From Rhodanobacter sp. (GTDB lineage Bacteria > Pseudomonadota > Gammaproteobacteria > Xanthomonadales > Rhodanobacteraceae): a stretch of DNA of 64,000 nt. The first letter of the stretch is position 1, and each line of letters starts with the position of its first letter. Position numbers and translations under genes: made by a program. Below, piece by piece: positions 27,138 through 37,891 of the stretch. The notes under the pieces are model-generated. The model had not been told where the DNA came from. It ran no database searches and saw only the letters and a list, made by a program, of their open reading frames with translations. The stretch is from the NCBI GenBank assembly GCA_024711345.1, contig JANJTA010000035.1, forward strand, positions 62,001 to 126,000. Direction: 5' to 3'.

Positions 27138-29542
27138 GCGAAGCCCATCCTCTCCAGATGCGCATCGACCTTCGCCTGCAACTCGGCCACCCGATCCAAC
27201 AGCCGCGGCAAGCGCGCCTCGTAGCGCTCCGCCAACTCCCGCACCCGCCGCGTCAGCCCCTGGCTGATCCGCTCCATCTCGCCGTGCACGGCCGCATCCA
27301 GCGCAGCCAGCCACTTGTCGTCCACCGCCAATGTCTTGACCTCGGCCTCGGGCAACTGCGGGTACTTCGCATATGCCGCGTCGTCCAGCGCTGCGTCAGC
27401 CTCTTTGATCTGCTTCTTCAACGCGGATTTCGCGCGGTCGAGTTTCTGCCAACGCTTGAGCACGGCGATCTCGTCGCGCGCTTCGCGATCGTCGCCGATC
27501 TCGTCCAGCCGCTCCTTCACCGCTTTCGCATTGATCTTGTCGAAGCCGGAGAACACGGCATCTTCGCCGGCGTGCTCCTCCTCCAGCTCGGTCAGCTGCG
27601 CGTCAGTGGCATCGAGATCGACCGTAAGCTGGTCGATGGCAGCCTGCTCGGCGGCGAAGTAGCGCGCCACGATCAAAGGCTTCGGCAACAGGTCGCAGGC
27701 CCAGCCTTTGATGGTTTCCTTGGTGACCTTGCCGTCCTTGTTCTTCTTCTGCTCGATCACGCGATAGGTACTGGCCTGCCAGCCGTCGGCGGCGATCAGG
27801 TACAGATCGTCCTGCATCGTCTCGGCCCAGTAGTCCATCAGGTGCTGGTAGACGTCATAGCCGTTGATCAGCGGCTGGCCGGCGTAATGCGCCAGCAGTT
27901 TTTCCGACAACTCGGCGATCACGTCCTTGGGGTGGCAGCCCGCATCGAGCGCCTTGAGCGCAGCGGCGTTTTTCTTGCGCCAGCGATCGAAATGGATATT
28001 CATGCCGTCGATGAAGGCGGCGAACTGCGGGTGTTCGTAGATGGCGGACTTGATCGCCGCCTTGTCGACGGCGAGGTCCACGTAGCCGGGACGGTTGGGT
28101 TTGAACAGCGTCTTGCGCAGGTCGGGGCAGACCTCCCAGTAACGCTGCAGCGCATCGACGTCGGCGAGCGGGATGCCGCCCTTGAGATGGCCTTCGATAT
28201 CCTGGCTGTCCTCGGCCTGCTGGCTGTCGATGTAGCGCGGCAGGTTGAGGTTGTAGTCGTTCTTCTCGATCTCGGCGAACGGCACCATGCGCGAATACTT
28301 CGGGATATCCAGCCGTCGCGTGAACACGTCGACGATCTGGTGCACGTCGCGCGAGCGCAGGCGGTTCTTCGGACCGTCCTTCATGAAGCCGCTGCTGGCG
28401 TCGAGCATGAAGATGCCCTTACGCGCATGCGCGTCGTGCTTGTCGACGAACACGATGCAGGCGGGAATGCCGGTGCCGTAGAACAGGTTGGCCGGCAGGC
28501 CGATGATGCCGGCGATATAGCCCTTGCGCACCAGGTTGCGGCGAATCTCGGCCTCGGCGTTGCCGCGAAACAGCACGCCGTGCGGCAGGATGCACGCGCC
28601 CTTGCCGGTGCTCTTGAGCGAACGCACGATGTGCAGCAGGTAGGCATAGTCGCCCTGCTTGGCCGGTGGCGTGCCGAATGACGCAAAGCGCTCGAATGGG
28701 TCGTTGAGCGGATCGAGGCCGGTGCTCCAGCGCTTGTCGGAGAACGGCGGATTGGCGACCACGTAGTCGAACGTGCGCAACGCGCCCTTGTCCATGAATT
28801 TCGGGTCGGTCAGCGTGTTGCCCTGCACGATCTGCGCCTCGGCGTTGTCGTGCAGGATCATGTTCATGCGCGCCAGGCCGGCAGTGGTGGCGTCCTTTTC
28901 CTGGCCGTAGATGGTCAGCTTGGTGCGTGCTTCGTCAGCCACTTTCAGCAGCAGCGATCCCGAGCCGCAGGTCGGGTCATACACGGTGGTGGCGTTGCTG
29001 GTTTTCGCGTCGCGGATGCCCAGCACCTGCGCCATGATCCGGCTGACTTCGGCCGGGGTATAGAACTGCCCCTTGCTCTTGCCGCTTTCGGTAGCGAAGT
29101 GGCGCATCAGGTATTCGTAGGCGTCGCCGAGTATGTCGTCGCCCTCGGCACGGTTCTTCGAGAAATCCAGCGCCTTGTTCTCGAAGATGCTGATCAGGTC
29201 GGTGAGCCTGTCGACCATCTCCTTGCCGCTGCCGAGCTTGGTAGCGTCGTTGAAGTCCGGCATCTCGGACAGCTTGTTGGCCGCCTTCAGCGGGGCGATG
29301 ATCTTCTTGTTGATCTGGTCGCCGATGTCGCTCTTGCCCTTCAGCGCCACCATGTCCTTGAAGCTGGCACCCTTGGGCACGGTGATCGCCGCAAACGGCA
29401 CGCCGGCGTACTTGTCGCTGACGTACTTGATGAACAGCAACACCAGCACGTAGTCCTTGTACTGGCTGGCGTCCATGCCGCCGCGCAAGGCGTCGCAGCT
29501 GGCCCAGAGGGAGGAATAGAGCTCGGATTTCTTGATGGCCAT
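27128..29542 (-). CDS. hsdM: Type I restriction enzyme, DNA methyltransferase subunit
   Basis: This is the N6-adenine methyltransferase subunit. The 804-aa protein has the HsdM N-terminal helical domain, then SAM motif DPTCGSGSLLL (189-199) and catalytic NPPF (264-267). An unusually long C-terminal region with several predicted coiled coils (about 650-800) follows. Typical HsdM proteins are about 500 aa; this long form is known in a subset of type I systems. ATG 29542 (MAIKKSELYSSLW) is the family-consistent start; the frame further upstream is non-conserved and runs through a terminator. It is the first gene of the hsdM-hsdS-DUF262-fic unit. Confidence 0.94.
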   Translation of the reverse strand: MAIKKSELYSSLWASCDALRGGMDASQYKDYVLVLLFIKYVSDKYAGVPFAAITVPKGASFKDMVALKGKSDIGDQINKKIIAPLKAANKLSEMPDFNDATKLGSGKEMVDRLTDLISIFENKALDFSKNRAEGDDILGDAYEYLMRHFATESGKSKGQFYTPAEVSRIMAQVLGIRDAKTSNATTVYDPTCGSGSLLLKVADEARTKLTIYGQEKDATTAGLARMNMILHDNAEAQIVQGNTLTDPKFMDKGALRTFDYVVANPPFSDKRWSTGLDPLNDPFERFASFGTPPAKQGDYAYLLHIVRSLKSTGKGACILPHGVLFRGNAEAEIRRNLVRKGYIAGIIGLPANLFYGTGIPACIVFVDKHDAHARKGIFMLDASSGFMKDGPKNRLRSRDVHQIVDVFTRRLDIPKYSRMVPFAEIEKNDYNLNLPRYIDSQQAEDSQDIEGHLKGGIPLADVDALQRYWEVCPDLRKTLFKPNRPGYVDLAVDKAAIKSAIYEHPQFAAFIDGMNIHFDRWRKKNAAALKALDAGCHPKDVIAELSEKLLAHYAGQPLINGYDVYQHLMDYWAETMQDDLYLIAADGWQASTYRVIEQKKNKDGKVTKETIKGWACDLLPKPLIVARYFAAEQAAIDQLTVDLDATDAQLTELEEEHAGEDAVFSGFDKINAKAVKERLDEIGDDREARDEIAVLKRWQKLDRAKSALKKQIKEADAALDDAAYAKYPQLPEAEVKTLAVDDKWLAALDAAVHGEMERISQGLTRRVRELAERYEARLPRLLDRVAELQAKVDAHLERMGFAWR

Positions 29543-29667
29543 CTTGATCTCGTGAAAAGCAAGGCCACACCGCATCCGCGCAGTCGCTGGCAGCAGCTGC
29601 CTCGCACCGCGGGGGAGTGGCGCACATGACTTCCTAGTCTGTACCGCGGCCACAGCCTTCGGCAAGC

Positions 29668-29693
29668 GAAAAGGCCCTGCCATGCAGGGCCTT
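29668..29693 (-). terminator. Rho-independent terminator after the HD-domain gene
   Basis: On the minus strand, a 10-bp stem AAGGCCCTGC/GCAGGGCCTT with a 3-nt loop runs into TTTTCG. It lies 31 nt after the HD gene stop and insulates hsdM from read-through. The rest of 29543-29723 shows no gene. Confidence 0.85.
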
Positions 29694-29723
29694 CGGGCCG
29701 GCGCTACGACAACTTGCGCGCCA

Positions 29724-30359
29724 TCAGTCCACCACACTCCCGAGCGCCATGCGCGCCTCCGCCCCGGCCAGCTCGTGCATCCAGCCCACCGTGGCGTCGA
29801 CTACCTTGGCGACGCGTACCTCGCGCGCCACGAAGATTTCCGCCAGCGAGTGGTAGTAGCCGAGGGTGCCGGCGCGGCCGCCGGTGAAGCGGTCGAACAC
29901 GCGGGGGCCGACCTCCGGGTCTTCGAGGTCCTGCACGATGGCGCGGGCGTTGTGCAGCTTGTCGCAGGCGCTGACCAGCAAGGTCTGATCCGGTGCGGTC
30001 TTCAGGTGCGCGAGGTAGGCGAGCTTGCGTTCGATCCAGTCGCGGCGCTTGGCCTCGGCGTCGGTGTGGCTGGCCTTGCCTTCGGCGGTGCCGTCGGTGC
30101 AGTCCTTGACGATGTCGGCGACGGCGTCGCCGAACTGCGCGCGGATGGTCGCTGCATGCGCGGCGCCGCCATCCTCGATGGTGTCGTGCAGCAGGCCGGC
30201 GATGGCCTGGTCTTCGTTGCCGCCGAACTCGATCACCAGGCTGGCCACGCCGAGCAGGTGATAGAGGTACGGGATGTTCGAGCCCTTGCGGCATTGCGCG
30301 GCGTGGGCGATGCGGGCGTAGTCGACGGCGCGGCTGAAGCGGTCGGTGAATGCGGTCAT
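29724..30359 (-). CDS. HD-domain phosphohydrolase ((p)ppGpp hydrolase-like)
   Basis: This 211-aa HD-superfamily protein resembles the hydrolase half of RelA/SpoT and MESH1. The metal ligands are H34 (IPYLYHLLGVA), H58-D59 (AGLLHDTIEDGG), and a late Asp in SACDKLHNARAI, which is also the RelA/SpoT-type motif. No synthetase or TGS domain follows, so it would be a small alarmone hydrolase or general nucleotidase; the substrate is unproven. ATG 30359 was chosen for its match to the conserved start (MTAFTDRFSRAVDYARIAH). It sits downstream of dadA-alr with a 127-nt gap. Confidence 0.85.
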   Translation of the reverse strand: MTAFTDRFSRAVDYARIAHAAQCRKGSNIPYLYHLLGVASLVIEFGGNEDQAIAGLLHDTIEDGGAAHAATIRAQFGDAVADIVKDCTDGTAEGKASHTDAEAKRRDWIERKLAYLAHLKTAPDQTLLVSACDKLHNARAIVQDLEDPEVGPRVFDRFTGGRAGTLGYYHSLAEIFVAREVRVAKVVDATVGWMHELAGAEARMALGSVVD

Positions 30360-30486
30360 GGCGTTCCCCTGATTGGTTCCATCGCGCGATGGTGGCCGCA
30401 GCGGGTCGCAGGGACCGAGATCGGGGCTGGACGTCGCGGAGGTCTGGAGCTTTGCCTGCTGCCCTCCTGCAGGCACCAGGCAGCAC

Positions 30487-31560
30487 TCACTCGCCGACGT
30501 AGCTGCGCGGCACGCGCTTCAGTCCGCACAGCAGCTGGTAGGCGCTGCTTTCGCTGTGCAGTGCCAGTTCGCTGACCGATACCTGCCTGCCCCACAGTTC
30601 GACCTCGCTGCCGAGGCCGGCGGCGGGATGGTCGGTGAGGTCGACGGTGAGCATGTCCATCGACACGCGGCCGACCAGCTCGCCGGGGCGGCCGTCGATG
30701 CTGACCGGGGTGCCGTTGGGGGCGAACTGCGGGTAGCCGTCGGCGTAGCCCATCGCGACGACGCCGATGCGGCTGGGGCGTTGGGTGACGAAGCGGGCGC
30801 CGTAGCCGATCGGCTCGCCCGCCGCCAGCTCGCGCACGCCGATCACCTTCGAGCTCACCGTCATCACCGGCTCCAGGCGGTCGGCGACCGGATGCGGGCC
30901 GGCGAACGGCGTGGCGCCGTACAGCATCAGGCCCGGCCGCGCCCACTCGCCCTGCGCGGTGGGCCAGCCGAGCAGCGCGGGGGAATTGCTGAGGCTGGCG
31001 GGCAAGTGCAGCTCGTCGCACACCTGGTGGAACAGCGCGCGCTGCTCATCGGTGCGGACGCAGTCGAGTTCGTCGGCGCGGGCGAAGTGAGTCATCGCCA
31101 CCACCTCGCGCACGTGCGGCATGGCTTGCAGGCGCTGCAGGCTGGCGCGGTAATCCGTCGCGGCCAGGCCAAGCCGGTGCATGCCCGAATCGAGCTTCAG
31201 CCAGAGCGTGAATGGTTTGCTCGGGCGCGCGCGTTCGATCGCGTCGATCTGCCATTCGGCCTGCACCACGCACCACAGGTCGTGGGCGTCGATCAGCGCC
31301 AGTTCGTCGGCTTCGAAGAAGCCTTCCAGCAGCAGGATCGGGGCGCGGATGCCGGCCTCGCGCAGTTCCAGTGCTTCCTCGATGCAGGCCACCGCGAAAC
31401 CGTCGGCTTCGCCTTCCAGTGCCTGCGCGCAGCGCACGGCACCGTGACCGTAGGCGTCGGCCTTGACCACGGCCAGCGCCTTGCGTCCGCCCAGCTCGCG
31501 CGCCAGGCGGTAGTTGTGGCGCAGCGCGGCCAGGTCGATCAGGGCACGTGCCGGGCGCAT
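30487..31560 (-). CDS. alr: Alanine racemase, catabolic (DadX-type)
   Basis: This PLP enzyme interconverts L- and D-alanine. The 357-aa protein has the PLP lysine K33 in [10 protein letters not shown], the catalytic-Tyr segment EPIGYGARF, and the C-terminal domain motif MGYADGYPQ. Its ATG overlaps the dadA stop by one base, so it is co-transcribed with D-amino-acid dehydrogenase. That pairing marks it as the catabolic isozyme converting L-alanine into the D-alanine that DadA oxidises. The adjacent divergent Lrp-family gene is the probable regulator. Confidence 0.93.
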   Translation of the reverse strand: MRPARALIDLAALRHNYRLARELGGRKALAVVKADAYGHGAVRCAQALEGEADGFAVACIEEALELREAGIRAPILLLEGFFEADELALIDAHDLWCVVQAEWQIDAIERARPSKPFTLWLKLDSGMHRLGLAATDYRASLQRLQAMPHVREVVAMTHFARADELDCVRTDEQRALFHQVCDELHLPASLSNSPALLGWPTAQGEWARPGLMLYGATPFAGPHPVADRLEPVMTVSSKVIGVRELAAGEPIGYGARFVTQRPSRIGVVAMGYADGYPQFAPNGTPVSIDGRPGELVGRVSMDMLTVDLTDHPAAGLGSEVELWGRQVSVSELALHSESSAYQLLCGLKRVPRSYVGE

Positions 31561-32840
31561 CAGGCAGGGACTCCCGCGGCGGGGCGTGAACTGTAGCGCG
31601 AGATGTCCAGACCTTCCGTGCTGATCTGCGGTTTGCGCCCGGCGATCAGGTCGGCCAGGTAGCGGCCGGAACCGCAGGCCATGGTCCAGCCCAGGGTGCC
31701 GTGGCCGGTGTTGAGGTAGAGGTTGTCCAGCCGGGTGGCGCCGACCACCGGTGTGCCGTCCGGGGTGGCCGGGCGCAGGCCGGTCCAGAAGGTGGACTGG
31801 GCCATGTCGCCACCGCGCGGGTAGAGGTCAGTGACCACTTTTTCCAGGGTGGCGCGACGGCGCGGCGACAGCGACAGGTCGAAGCCGGACACCTCGGCCA
31901 TGCCGCCGACGCGGATGCGCTGGTCGAAGCGGGTCACCGCCACCTTGTAGGTTTCGTCGAGGATGGTGGACGTGGGCGCCATTGCCGGGTCGGTGATCGG
32001 CAGGGTCAGCGAGTAACCCTTCAGCGGGTACACCGGCAGGCGGATGCCCAGCGGCGCCAGCAGCTGCGGGGTGTAGCTACCCAGCGCCAGCACGTAGCGG
32101 TCGGCGCGCTCGAGCTTGCCGTCGATGCGCACGCCGGCGAGGCGGCCACCGTCGTGCTCGAGCTTTTCCACGGTGGCGCCGAAGCGGAACTCGACACCGG
32201 CCTCCTGCGCCCGCGCGGCGAGCCGGCGGGTGAACAGCTCGCAGTCACCGGTCTGGTCGTTCGGCAGGCGCAGCGCGCCGCTGAGCTGGTCGACCACGCC
32301 GGCCAGCGCCGGCTCCACCCGCACGATGCCGGCGCGGTCGAGCAGTTCGTACGGCACGCCGTACTGCTTGAGCACGGCGATGTCCTTGGCCGCGTCGTCC
32401 AGCTGCGCCTGGGTGCGGAACAGCTGCACGGTGCCGAGCTGGCGGCCTTCGTAATCCAGCCCGGTTTCGGCGCGCAATTCGTCCATGCAGTCGCGGCTGT
32501 ATTCGGACAGGCGCACCATGCGCGCCTTGTTGATCGCATAGCGGCTGGCGGTGCAGTTGCGCAGCATCTGCAGCAGCCACAGGTATTGCTGCGGATCGAG
32601 GCCGGGACGAATCGCCAGCGGCGCGTGGCGCATGAACAGCCACTTCAGCGCCTTCAGCGGCACGCCGGGGGCGGCCCACGGCGAGGCGTAGCCGGGCGAG
32701 ATCTGGCCGGCGTTGGCGAAGCTGGTTTCGCGCGCCGGCGCGCTTTCGCGATCCACCACGGTCACCTCGAAACCGGCCTGCGCCAGGTACCACGCGCTGC
32801 ACGTGCCGATCACGCCGCTGCCCAGAATCAGTACCCGCAT
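31560..32840 (-). CDS. dadA: D-amino acid dehydrogenase
   Basis: This FAD enzyme, peripheral to the inner membrane, oxidises D-alanine to pyruvate and ammonia and passes electrons to quinone. The 426-aa protein has an N-terminal dinucleotide fold [17 protein letters not shown] (3-19), the DadA-type [22 protein letters not shown], and a C-terminal [20 protein letters not shown] 32840 has GGGGAG 5 nt upstream; the longer frame to 32996 enters the intergenic region. It is first gene of the dadA-alr operon and divergent from an Lrp-type regulator over 146 nt. Confidence 0.95.
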   Translation of the reverse strand: MRVLILGSGVIGTCSAWYLAQAGFEVTVVDRESAPARETSFANAGQISPGYASPWAAPGVPLKALKWLFMRHAPLAIRPGLDPQQYLWLLQMLRNCTASRYAINKARMVRLSEYSRDCMDELRAETGLDYEGRQLGTVQLFRTQAQLDDAAKDIAVLKQYGVPYELLDRAGIVRVEPALAGVVDQLSGALRLPNDQTGDCELFTRRLAARAQEAGVEFRFGATVEKLEHDGGRLAGVRIDGKLERADRYVLALGSYTPQLLAPLGIRLPVYPLKGYSLTLPITDPAMAPTSTILDETYKVAVTRFDQRIRVGGMAEVSGFDLSLSPRRRATLEKVVTDLYPRGGDMAQSTFWTGLRPATPDGTPVVGATRLDNLYLNTGHGTLGWTMACGSGRYLADLIAGRKPQISTEGLDISRYSSRPAAGVPA

Positions 32841-32986
32841 TGCGCTCCCCTTGCCGACGATGGCCTGCGGGCCGGCCGCAGGAATGACAGCCAGCGAGTA
32901 TAGGAACGATCCATCAGGCTTGTTTTCCGTCTTTTGCCGTTGTCGCAGGTAAAATAGCTGCCGAATTGGCAATCCATGGTGGACAT

Positions 32987-33505
32987 ATGGCGGCAAAACG
33001 GCAGGAATTCGACAAAATCGACCGGAAAATCCTCCGCGTGCTGCAGGACGAGGGGCGTATCTCGTTCACTGAGCTGGGCGAGCGGGTGGGCCTCTCCACC
33101 ACGCCATGCACCGAGCGCGTGCGCCGGCTGGAACGCGACGGCGTGATTACCGGCTACCACGCGCGCCTCGACCCGCACCTGGTCGGCGCCGGCCTGCTGG
33201 TGTTCGTGGAGATCAGCCTGGCCTACAAGTCGGGCGACATCTTCGAGGAATTCCGCAACGCCGCGCTGCGCCTGCCCAACGTGCTGGAGTGCCACCTGGT
33301 CTCCGGCGCGTTCGACTACCTGATCAAGGCGCGCATCTCGGGCATGGCCTCGTACCGCAAGCTGCTCGGCAACACCTTGCTGACCCTGCCGAACGTGCGC
33401 GACTCGAAAAGCTACATCGTGATGGAAGAGATCAAGGAAACGCTCAACCTGCCGGTGGGCGAGCGCGCGGAACCCACGAGATGGAAGCCGGAACCACCCG
33501 CGTAG
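32987..33505 (+). CDS. Lrp/AsnC-family regulator, probable dad operon regulator
   Basis: This 172-aa transcription factor has an N-terminal winged HTH ([20 protein letters not shown] ... [19 protein letters not shown]) and a C-terminal RAM effector/oligomerisation domain (about 70-160). In many gammaproteobacteria an Lrp-type protein activates dadAX in response to alanine, and the divergent arrangement here fits that role. GGTGG precedes ATG 32987 closely. The TAG stop (33503-33505) is formed by the first bases of a GTAGG REP element, so the last few residues (KPEPPA) may have been set by REP insertion. Confidence 0.9.
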   Translation: MAAKRQEFDKIDRKILRVLQDEGRISFTELGERVGLSTTPCTERVRRLERDGVITGYHARLDPHLVGAGLLVFVEISLAYKSGDIFEEFRNAALRLPNVLECHLVSGAFDYLIKARISGMASYRKLLGNTLLTLPNVRDSKSYIVMEEIKETLNLPVGERAEPTRWKPEPPA

Positions 33506-33536
33506 GTTGGGGTGAGCGCAGCGAACCCCAACACCC
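33502..33536 (+). repeat. RAYT-associated REP, left copy
   Basis: GTAGGTTGGGGTGAGCGCAG followed by CGAACCCCAACACCC is an imperfect palindrome (TTGGGGT/ACCCCAA around an 11-nt loop). It is repeated twice on the right side of the adjacent transposase gene. Confidence 0.9.
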
Positions 33537-33556
33537 ACATCGCCAAGGACGACCCG

Positions 33557-34090
33557 ATGCGTTATCGAAGAGCCCGCGCCACCGGCGCAACCTGTTTCTT
33601 TACCGTCAATCTGGCCGACCGCTCCAGCCGCCTGCTGATCGAGCGTATCGACGCGCTTCGTCAAGCAGTACGAACGGTAAAGCAGCGGCATCCGTTCGAG
33701 ATCGTCGCGTGGGTCGTGTTGCCCGAGCACATGCATGCCGTATGGACATTGCCGCCGGGCGACGCCAATTTTTCTACCCGCTGGCTACTGATCAAGGCCG
33801 CTTTTTCCCGCACGATTGAACATGGCGAAACCATTCGTGGCTCCCGGCTGCGCAAGGGTGAACGCGGCATCTGGCAACGCCGCTTCTGGGAGCACCAGAT
33901 CCGCAATGAGAGTGACCTTGCACGACACGTCGATTATGTGCACATCAATCCGGTGAAGCACGGTCACGTCGCCAAGGCGAGAGATTGGCCGTATTCGTCC
34001 ATCCACCGCTATACCCGTGAGGGAACAGTCACGGCGGATTGGGGATGTGATCCGGATCGGGTTGGGATTGATGGCGAGCGTGGCGGGTGA
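33557..34090 (+). CDS. REP-associated tyrosine transposase (RAYT)
   Basis: This 177-aa Y1-type HUH single-strand nuclease related to IS200/IS605 TnpA has H-M-H at 58-60 (LPEHMHAVWTLP), catalytic Tyr about 127 in HVDYVHINPVKHG, and the family signature ARDWPYSSIHRY. RAYTs are domesticated transposases thought to spread REP sequences. ATG 33557 has AAGGA 7 nt upstream. Matching REPs stand immediately on both sides, and the stop codon TGA lies within the right REP. Motifs are intact, so it may be active. It separates the lrp gene from purA. Confidence 0.92.
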   Translation: MRYRRARATGATCFFTVNLADRSSRLLIERIDALRQAVRTVKQRHPFEIVAWVVLPEHMHAVWTLPPGDANFSTRWLLIKAAFSRTIEHGETIRGSRLRKGERGIWQRRFWEHQIRNESDLARHVDYVHINPVKHGHVAKARDWPYSSIHRYTREGTVTADWGCDPDRVGIDGERGG

Positions 34091-34177
34091 TGTTGGGGTT
34101 CGCAAGCGCGCACCCCAAACGACCCGAGTGCCCGATATACGTAGGTTGGGGTGAGCGCCAGCGAACCCCAACACCCG
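34085..34177 (+). repeat. RAYT-associated REP pair, right side (REPIN-like)
   Basis: An inverted, partly degenerate copy (GGGTGATGTTGGGGTTCGC ... CACCCCAAAC, 34085-34120) is followed by a direct, nearly intact copy starting GTAGGTTGGGGTGAGCGCCA (34141-34176). The two are head-to-head around a 20-nt spacer. Confidence 0.85.
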
Positions 34178-34187
34178 ACCAAACGAA

Positions 34188-34213
34188 ATAGGCCCCGACA
34201 TGCGGGGCCTGTT
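34188..34213 (-). terminator. Rho-independent terminator of purA
   Basis: On the minus strand an 8-bp stem AGGCCCCG/CGGGGCCT with a 5-nt loop is followed by ATTTCG. It starts 29 nt after the purA stop. Confidence 0.8.
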
Positions 34214-34238
34214 TCACGAGACGACGATGCGGCAACGT

Positions 34239-35537
<1,299 letters not shown>

Positions 35538-35593
35538 TTACTCCGCGATGTTCTCGCTCAGGTGGGTGGCGCGCCGCGACGGGGCGACCCGTT

Positions 35594-35776
35594 TCAATGA
35601 AAAAACTGCAACAGCACCAGGCCAGCCGCCATGGCGCCGGCGCCGAACAGCCGCAGGGTACGCGGCGGCAGTTTCAGCGCCTCGCGCACCATCGCCTGCC
35701 AGCCTTGCGGCGCCGCGAACAGCAACAGGCCCTCGAGCACCAGCATCAGGCAGACCGCGGCGGCGAGCTGGTGCAT
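35594..35776 (-). CDS. DUF2065 (YjeT-like) small membrane protein
   Basis: This 60-aa protein has two hydrophobic helices (LAAAVCLMLVLEGLLLFAAP and TLRLFGAGAMAAGLVLLQF) around the conserved P-x-x-W-x-x-M/L turn. It is the DUF2065 gene nearly always found between hflC and purA, and its function is unknown. It starts 10 nt after the hflC stop and is surely co-transcribed. Confidence 0.85.
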   Translation of the reverse strand: MHQLAAAVCLMLVLEGLLLFAAPQGWQAMVREALKLPPRTLRLFGAGAMAAGLVLLQFFH

Positions 35777-35786
35777 CGAAGCCGGC

Positions 35787-36656
35787 TCAGCGCTTCGGCG
35801 CGGGCTGTTCGAAGTAGCGCAGGAGCTCGTCGTCGGGCTTCATGATCAGCACGCCCCTGCCGTCCTCGAACGAGGTACGGTAGGCCGCGAGGCTGCGGTA
35901 GAACGTGAAGAACTCCGGATCCTGGTTGTACGCCTGCGCGTAGATGGCGGCCGCTTCCGCGTCACCCTCGCCCTTCACCTTGGCCGCGTCGCGCTGGGCA
36001 TCGGCGCGCAGCACCTGGCCCTGACGATCGGCGTCGGCCTGGATCTTCTCGGCCGCTTCCTGACCGGTGAAGCGCAGTTCGTTGGCCAGTTGCAGGCGTT
36101 CGGCGCGCATGCGCTTGTACACCGACTCGCTGACCTCGTTCGGCAAGTCGATGCGCTTGATGCGCACGTCGACCACGGCGATGCCGAGGTTCTTGCGCGC
36201 CGAAGCGTCGGTCTGCGCACGCACGCGCTCGGTGATGTCCTTGCGTCCGCCGGAGATCAGGTCGGGCAAGGTGCGCGCGTTGAACTCGAAGCGCAGCGCG
36301 TCCTTCACGATCGGGGTCAACCGCTGCGCGGCCTGCAGCTGGTCGCCGCCGGTGGCGCGGTAGTAGGCGGCGTTGTCGGCCACCCGCCACTTCACGTAGA
36401 AGTCGACATTGACGCTCTTCTTCTCGGAGGTGAAATAGCGCTCCGGCGGCGCGTCCAGCGAGAGGATGCGCTTGTCGAAATGCATCACCTGCTGGATCAC
36501 CGGCAGCTTGAAGTGCAGGCCCGGCGGGTAGTCGGTGTGCACGATGCGGCCGAACTGCAGCAGCAGCGCGCTGTGGCCTTCGCCGACCACGAACATGCTG
36601 TTCAGGCCGAGCAGGATCACCAGGAAGACGACGATGGCGGAACCGGCCTTCATCAT
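35787..36656 (-). CDS. hflC: FtsH modulator HflC
   Basis: This SPFH/stomatin-type protein forms the HflKC cage around the FtsH protease in the inner membrane and restricts its access to membrane substrates. The 289-aa protein has one N-terminal membrane anchor (AIVVFLVILLGLNSMFVV), an SPFH domain (about 20-190), and a charged coiled coil rich in Ala/Glu/Gln (about 190-260). The tandem ATGATG start overlaps the hflK stop by 4 nt; the first ATG is given. It is always paired with HflK. Confidence 0.95.
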   Translation of the reverse strand: MMKAGSAIVVFLVILLGLNSMFVVGEGHSALLLQFGRIVHTDYPPGLHFKLPVIQQVMHFDKRILSLDAPPERYFTSEKKSVNVDFYVKWRVADNAAYYRATGGDQLQAAQRLTPIVKDALRFEFNARTLPDLISGGRKDITERVRAQTDASARKNLGIAVVDVRIKRIDLPNEVSESVYKRMRAERLQLANELRFTGQEAAEKIQADADRQGQVLRADAQRDAAKVKGEGDAEAAAIYAQAYNQDPEFFTFYRSLAAYRTSFEDGRGVLIMKPDDELLRYFEQPAPKR

Positions 36657-37723
36657 GGCTGCGTCCCCTTGCCGGCCGCGCTGCCGGTCGGCGGCGACAC
36701 CACGGCGCCGGTGGTGCCCGCGTCGGGCGGCGTTGCCGCCGGCGCGCCCGGCAGCGCCGGCAGGTTGATGATGTTGCGGCCGTTGGAGCCGTCGATCACC
36801 TTGGGGTTCTTCGCCATCACCTGTTCCATCGTCTCCAGCCACAGCCGCTTGCGGGTCACTTCCGGCGCAGCCTTGTACTGCTTCAGCAGCAATTCGAAAC
36901 GCGCGGCGTCACCGGTCGCGCGGGCGACGCGCTCGGCCTTGTAGCCGGCCGCCTCGGCGGCGATGCGCGCGGCGTCGCCGCGCGCCACCGGCACTACCTT
37001 GCTGGCGTAGGCCAGGGCGGAGTTCTCGATGCTCTGCTTGTCCTCGCGGGCGTTGTTGACGTCGTCGAAGGCGTCCTTCACCTCGTTCGGGGGCGCCACG
37101 TTCTGGAAGCTGACCTCGGTGACGCGCAGGCCGGAATCGTAGGTGTCCAGCGTCTTCTGCAGGGTTTCCTGCGCCTGGGTGACCAGGCTGGCGCCGGCGG
37201 CGGACAGGATCTGGTCCATGTCGCTGCTGCCGATCACCGAGCGCACCGCGGCCTCGGCCGCCGCGCCGATGGTGCCGTCCGGGTCGTTCAGCGAGAACAG
37301 GTACTTGCGCGAATCGTCCACCTGGTACTGCACGGTGAAGTCGATCGTGATGATGTTCTCGTCGCGGGTGAGCATGGCCACCTTGTCGTTGACCGAGCGG
37401 ATTCGCGTGGCCTCGACCTTGGTGACCGATTCGATCGGCTGCGGCAGCTTCAGGTGGAAGCCCGGCGGCAGCGTGCGCGAGTACGCGCCGAAACGCAGCA
37501 CCACGCCCGCCTGACGCGCGCCGACAATGGTGTAGCTGCTGAACAGCAGGCCGACCACGAGCAGCACCAGCACGCCGGTGAGCAGGCTGCCCGGGCCCTG
37601 CCCCAGCTTGCCCAGCCGCTTCCTGGCGTTGTTGAGCAGATCGTCCAGCGGCGACTTGCCGCCTTGGCGATTCCTGTTCCACGGATCACGTTGCCCGTTG
37701 TTGCCGGGTTCATTCCATGCCAC
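36653..37723 (-). CDS. hflK: FtsH modulator HflK
   Basis: This partner of HflC in the FtsH-regulating complex is 356 aa long. It has a Gly/Asn/Arg-rich cytoplasmic N-terminus (MAWNEPGNNGQRDPWNR), a membrane anchor (about 49-68), an SPFH domain, and a coiled coil with a Pro/Thr/Gly-rich tail. The start codon is GTG 37723 with AGGAG 9 nt upstream. A 168-nt gap without a gene separates it from hflX; no T-tailed hairpin is seen there, so read-through is possible. Confidence 0.95.
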   Translation of the reverse strand: MAWNEPGNNGQRDPWNRNRQGGKSPLDDLLNNARKRLGKLGQGPGSLLTGVLVLLVVGLLFSSYTIVGARQAGVVLRFGAYSRTLPPGFHLKLPQPIESVTKVEATRIRSVNDKVAMLTRDENIITIDFTVQYQVDDSRKYLFSLNDPDGTIGAAAEAAVRSVIGSSDMDQILSAAGASLVTQAQETLQKTLDTYDSGLRVTEVSFQNVAPPNEVKDAFDDVNNAREDKQSIENSALAYASKVVPVARGDAARIAAEAAGYKAERVARATGDAARFELLLKQYKAAPEVTRKRLWLETMEQVMAKNPKVIDGSNGRNIINLPALPGAPAATPPDAGTTGAVVSPPTGSAAGKGTQP

Positions 37724-37891
37724 GAGTCAGTCTCCTAGGGGCCGTCGGGAGGCCGGCAACCACGGCCGGAACACGCACTGCACCGGGTTGTACACGAGAT
37801 TCAGCCAAGGCTGCAGGGATGCTGCGCCAACCACCTTCCGGCGCCGCGCAAACAGCGGGGATTCTAGCAGAGCGCGGCTCGCGCCGGGGCG

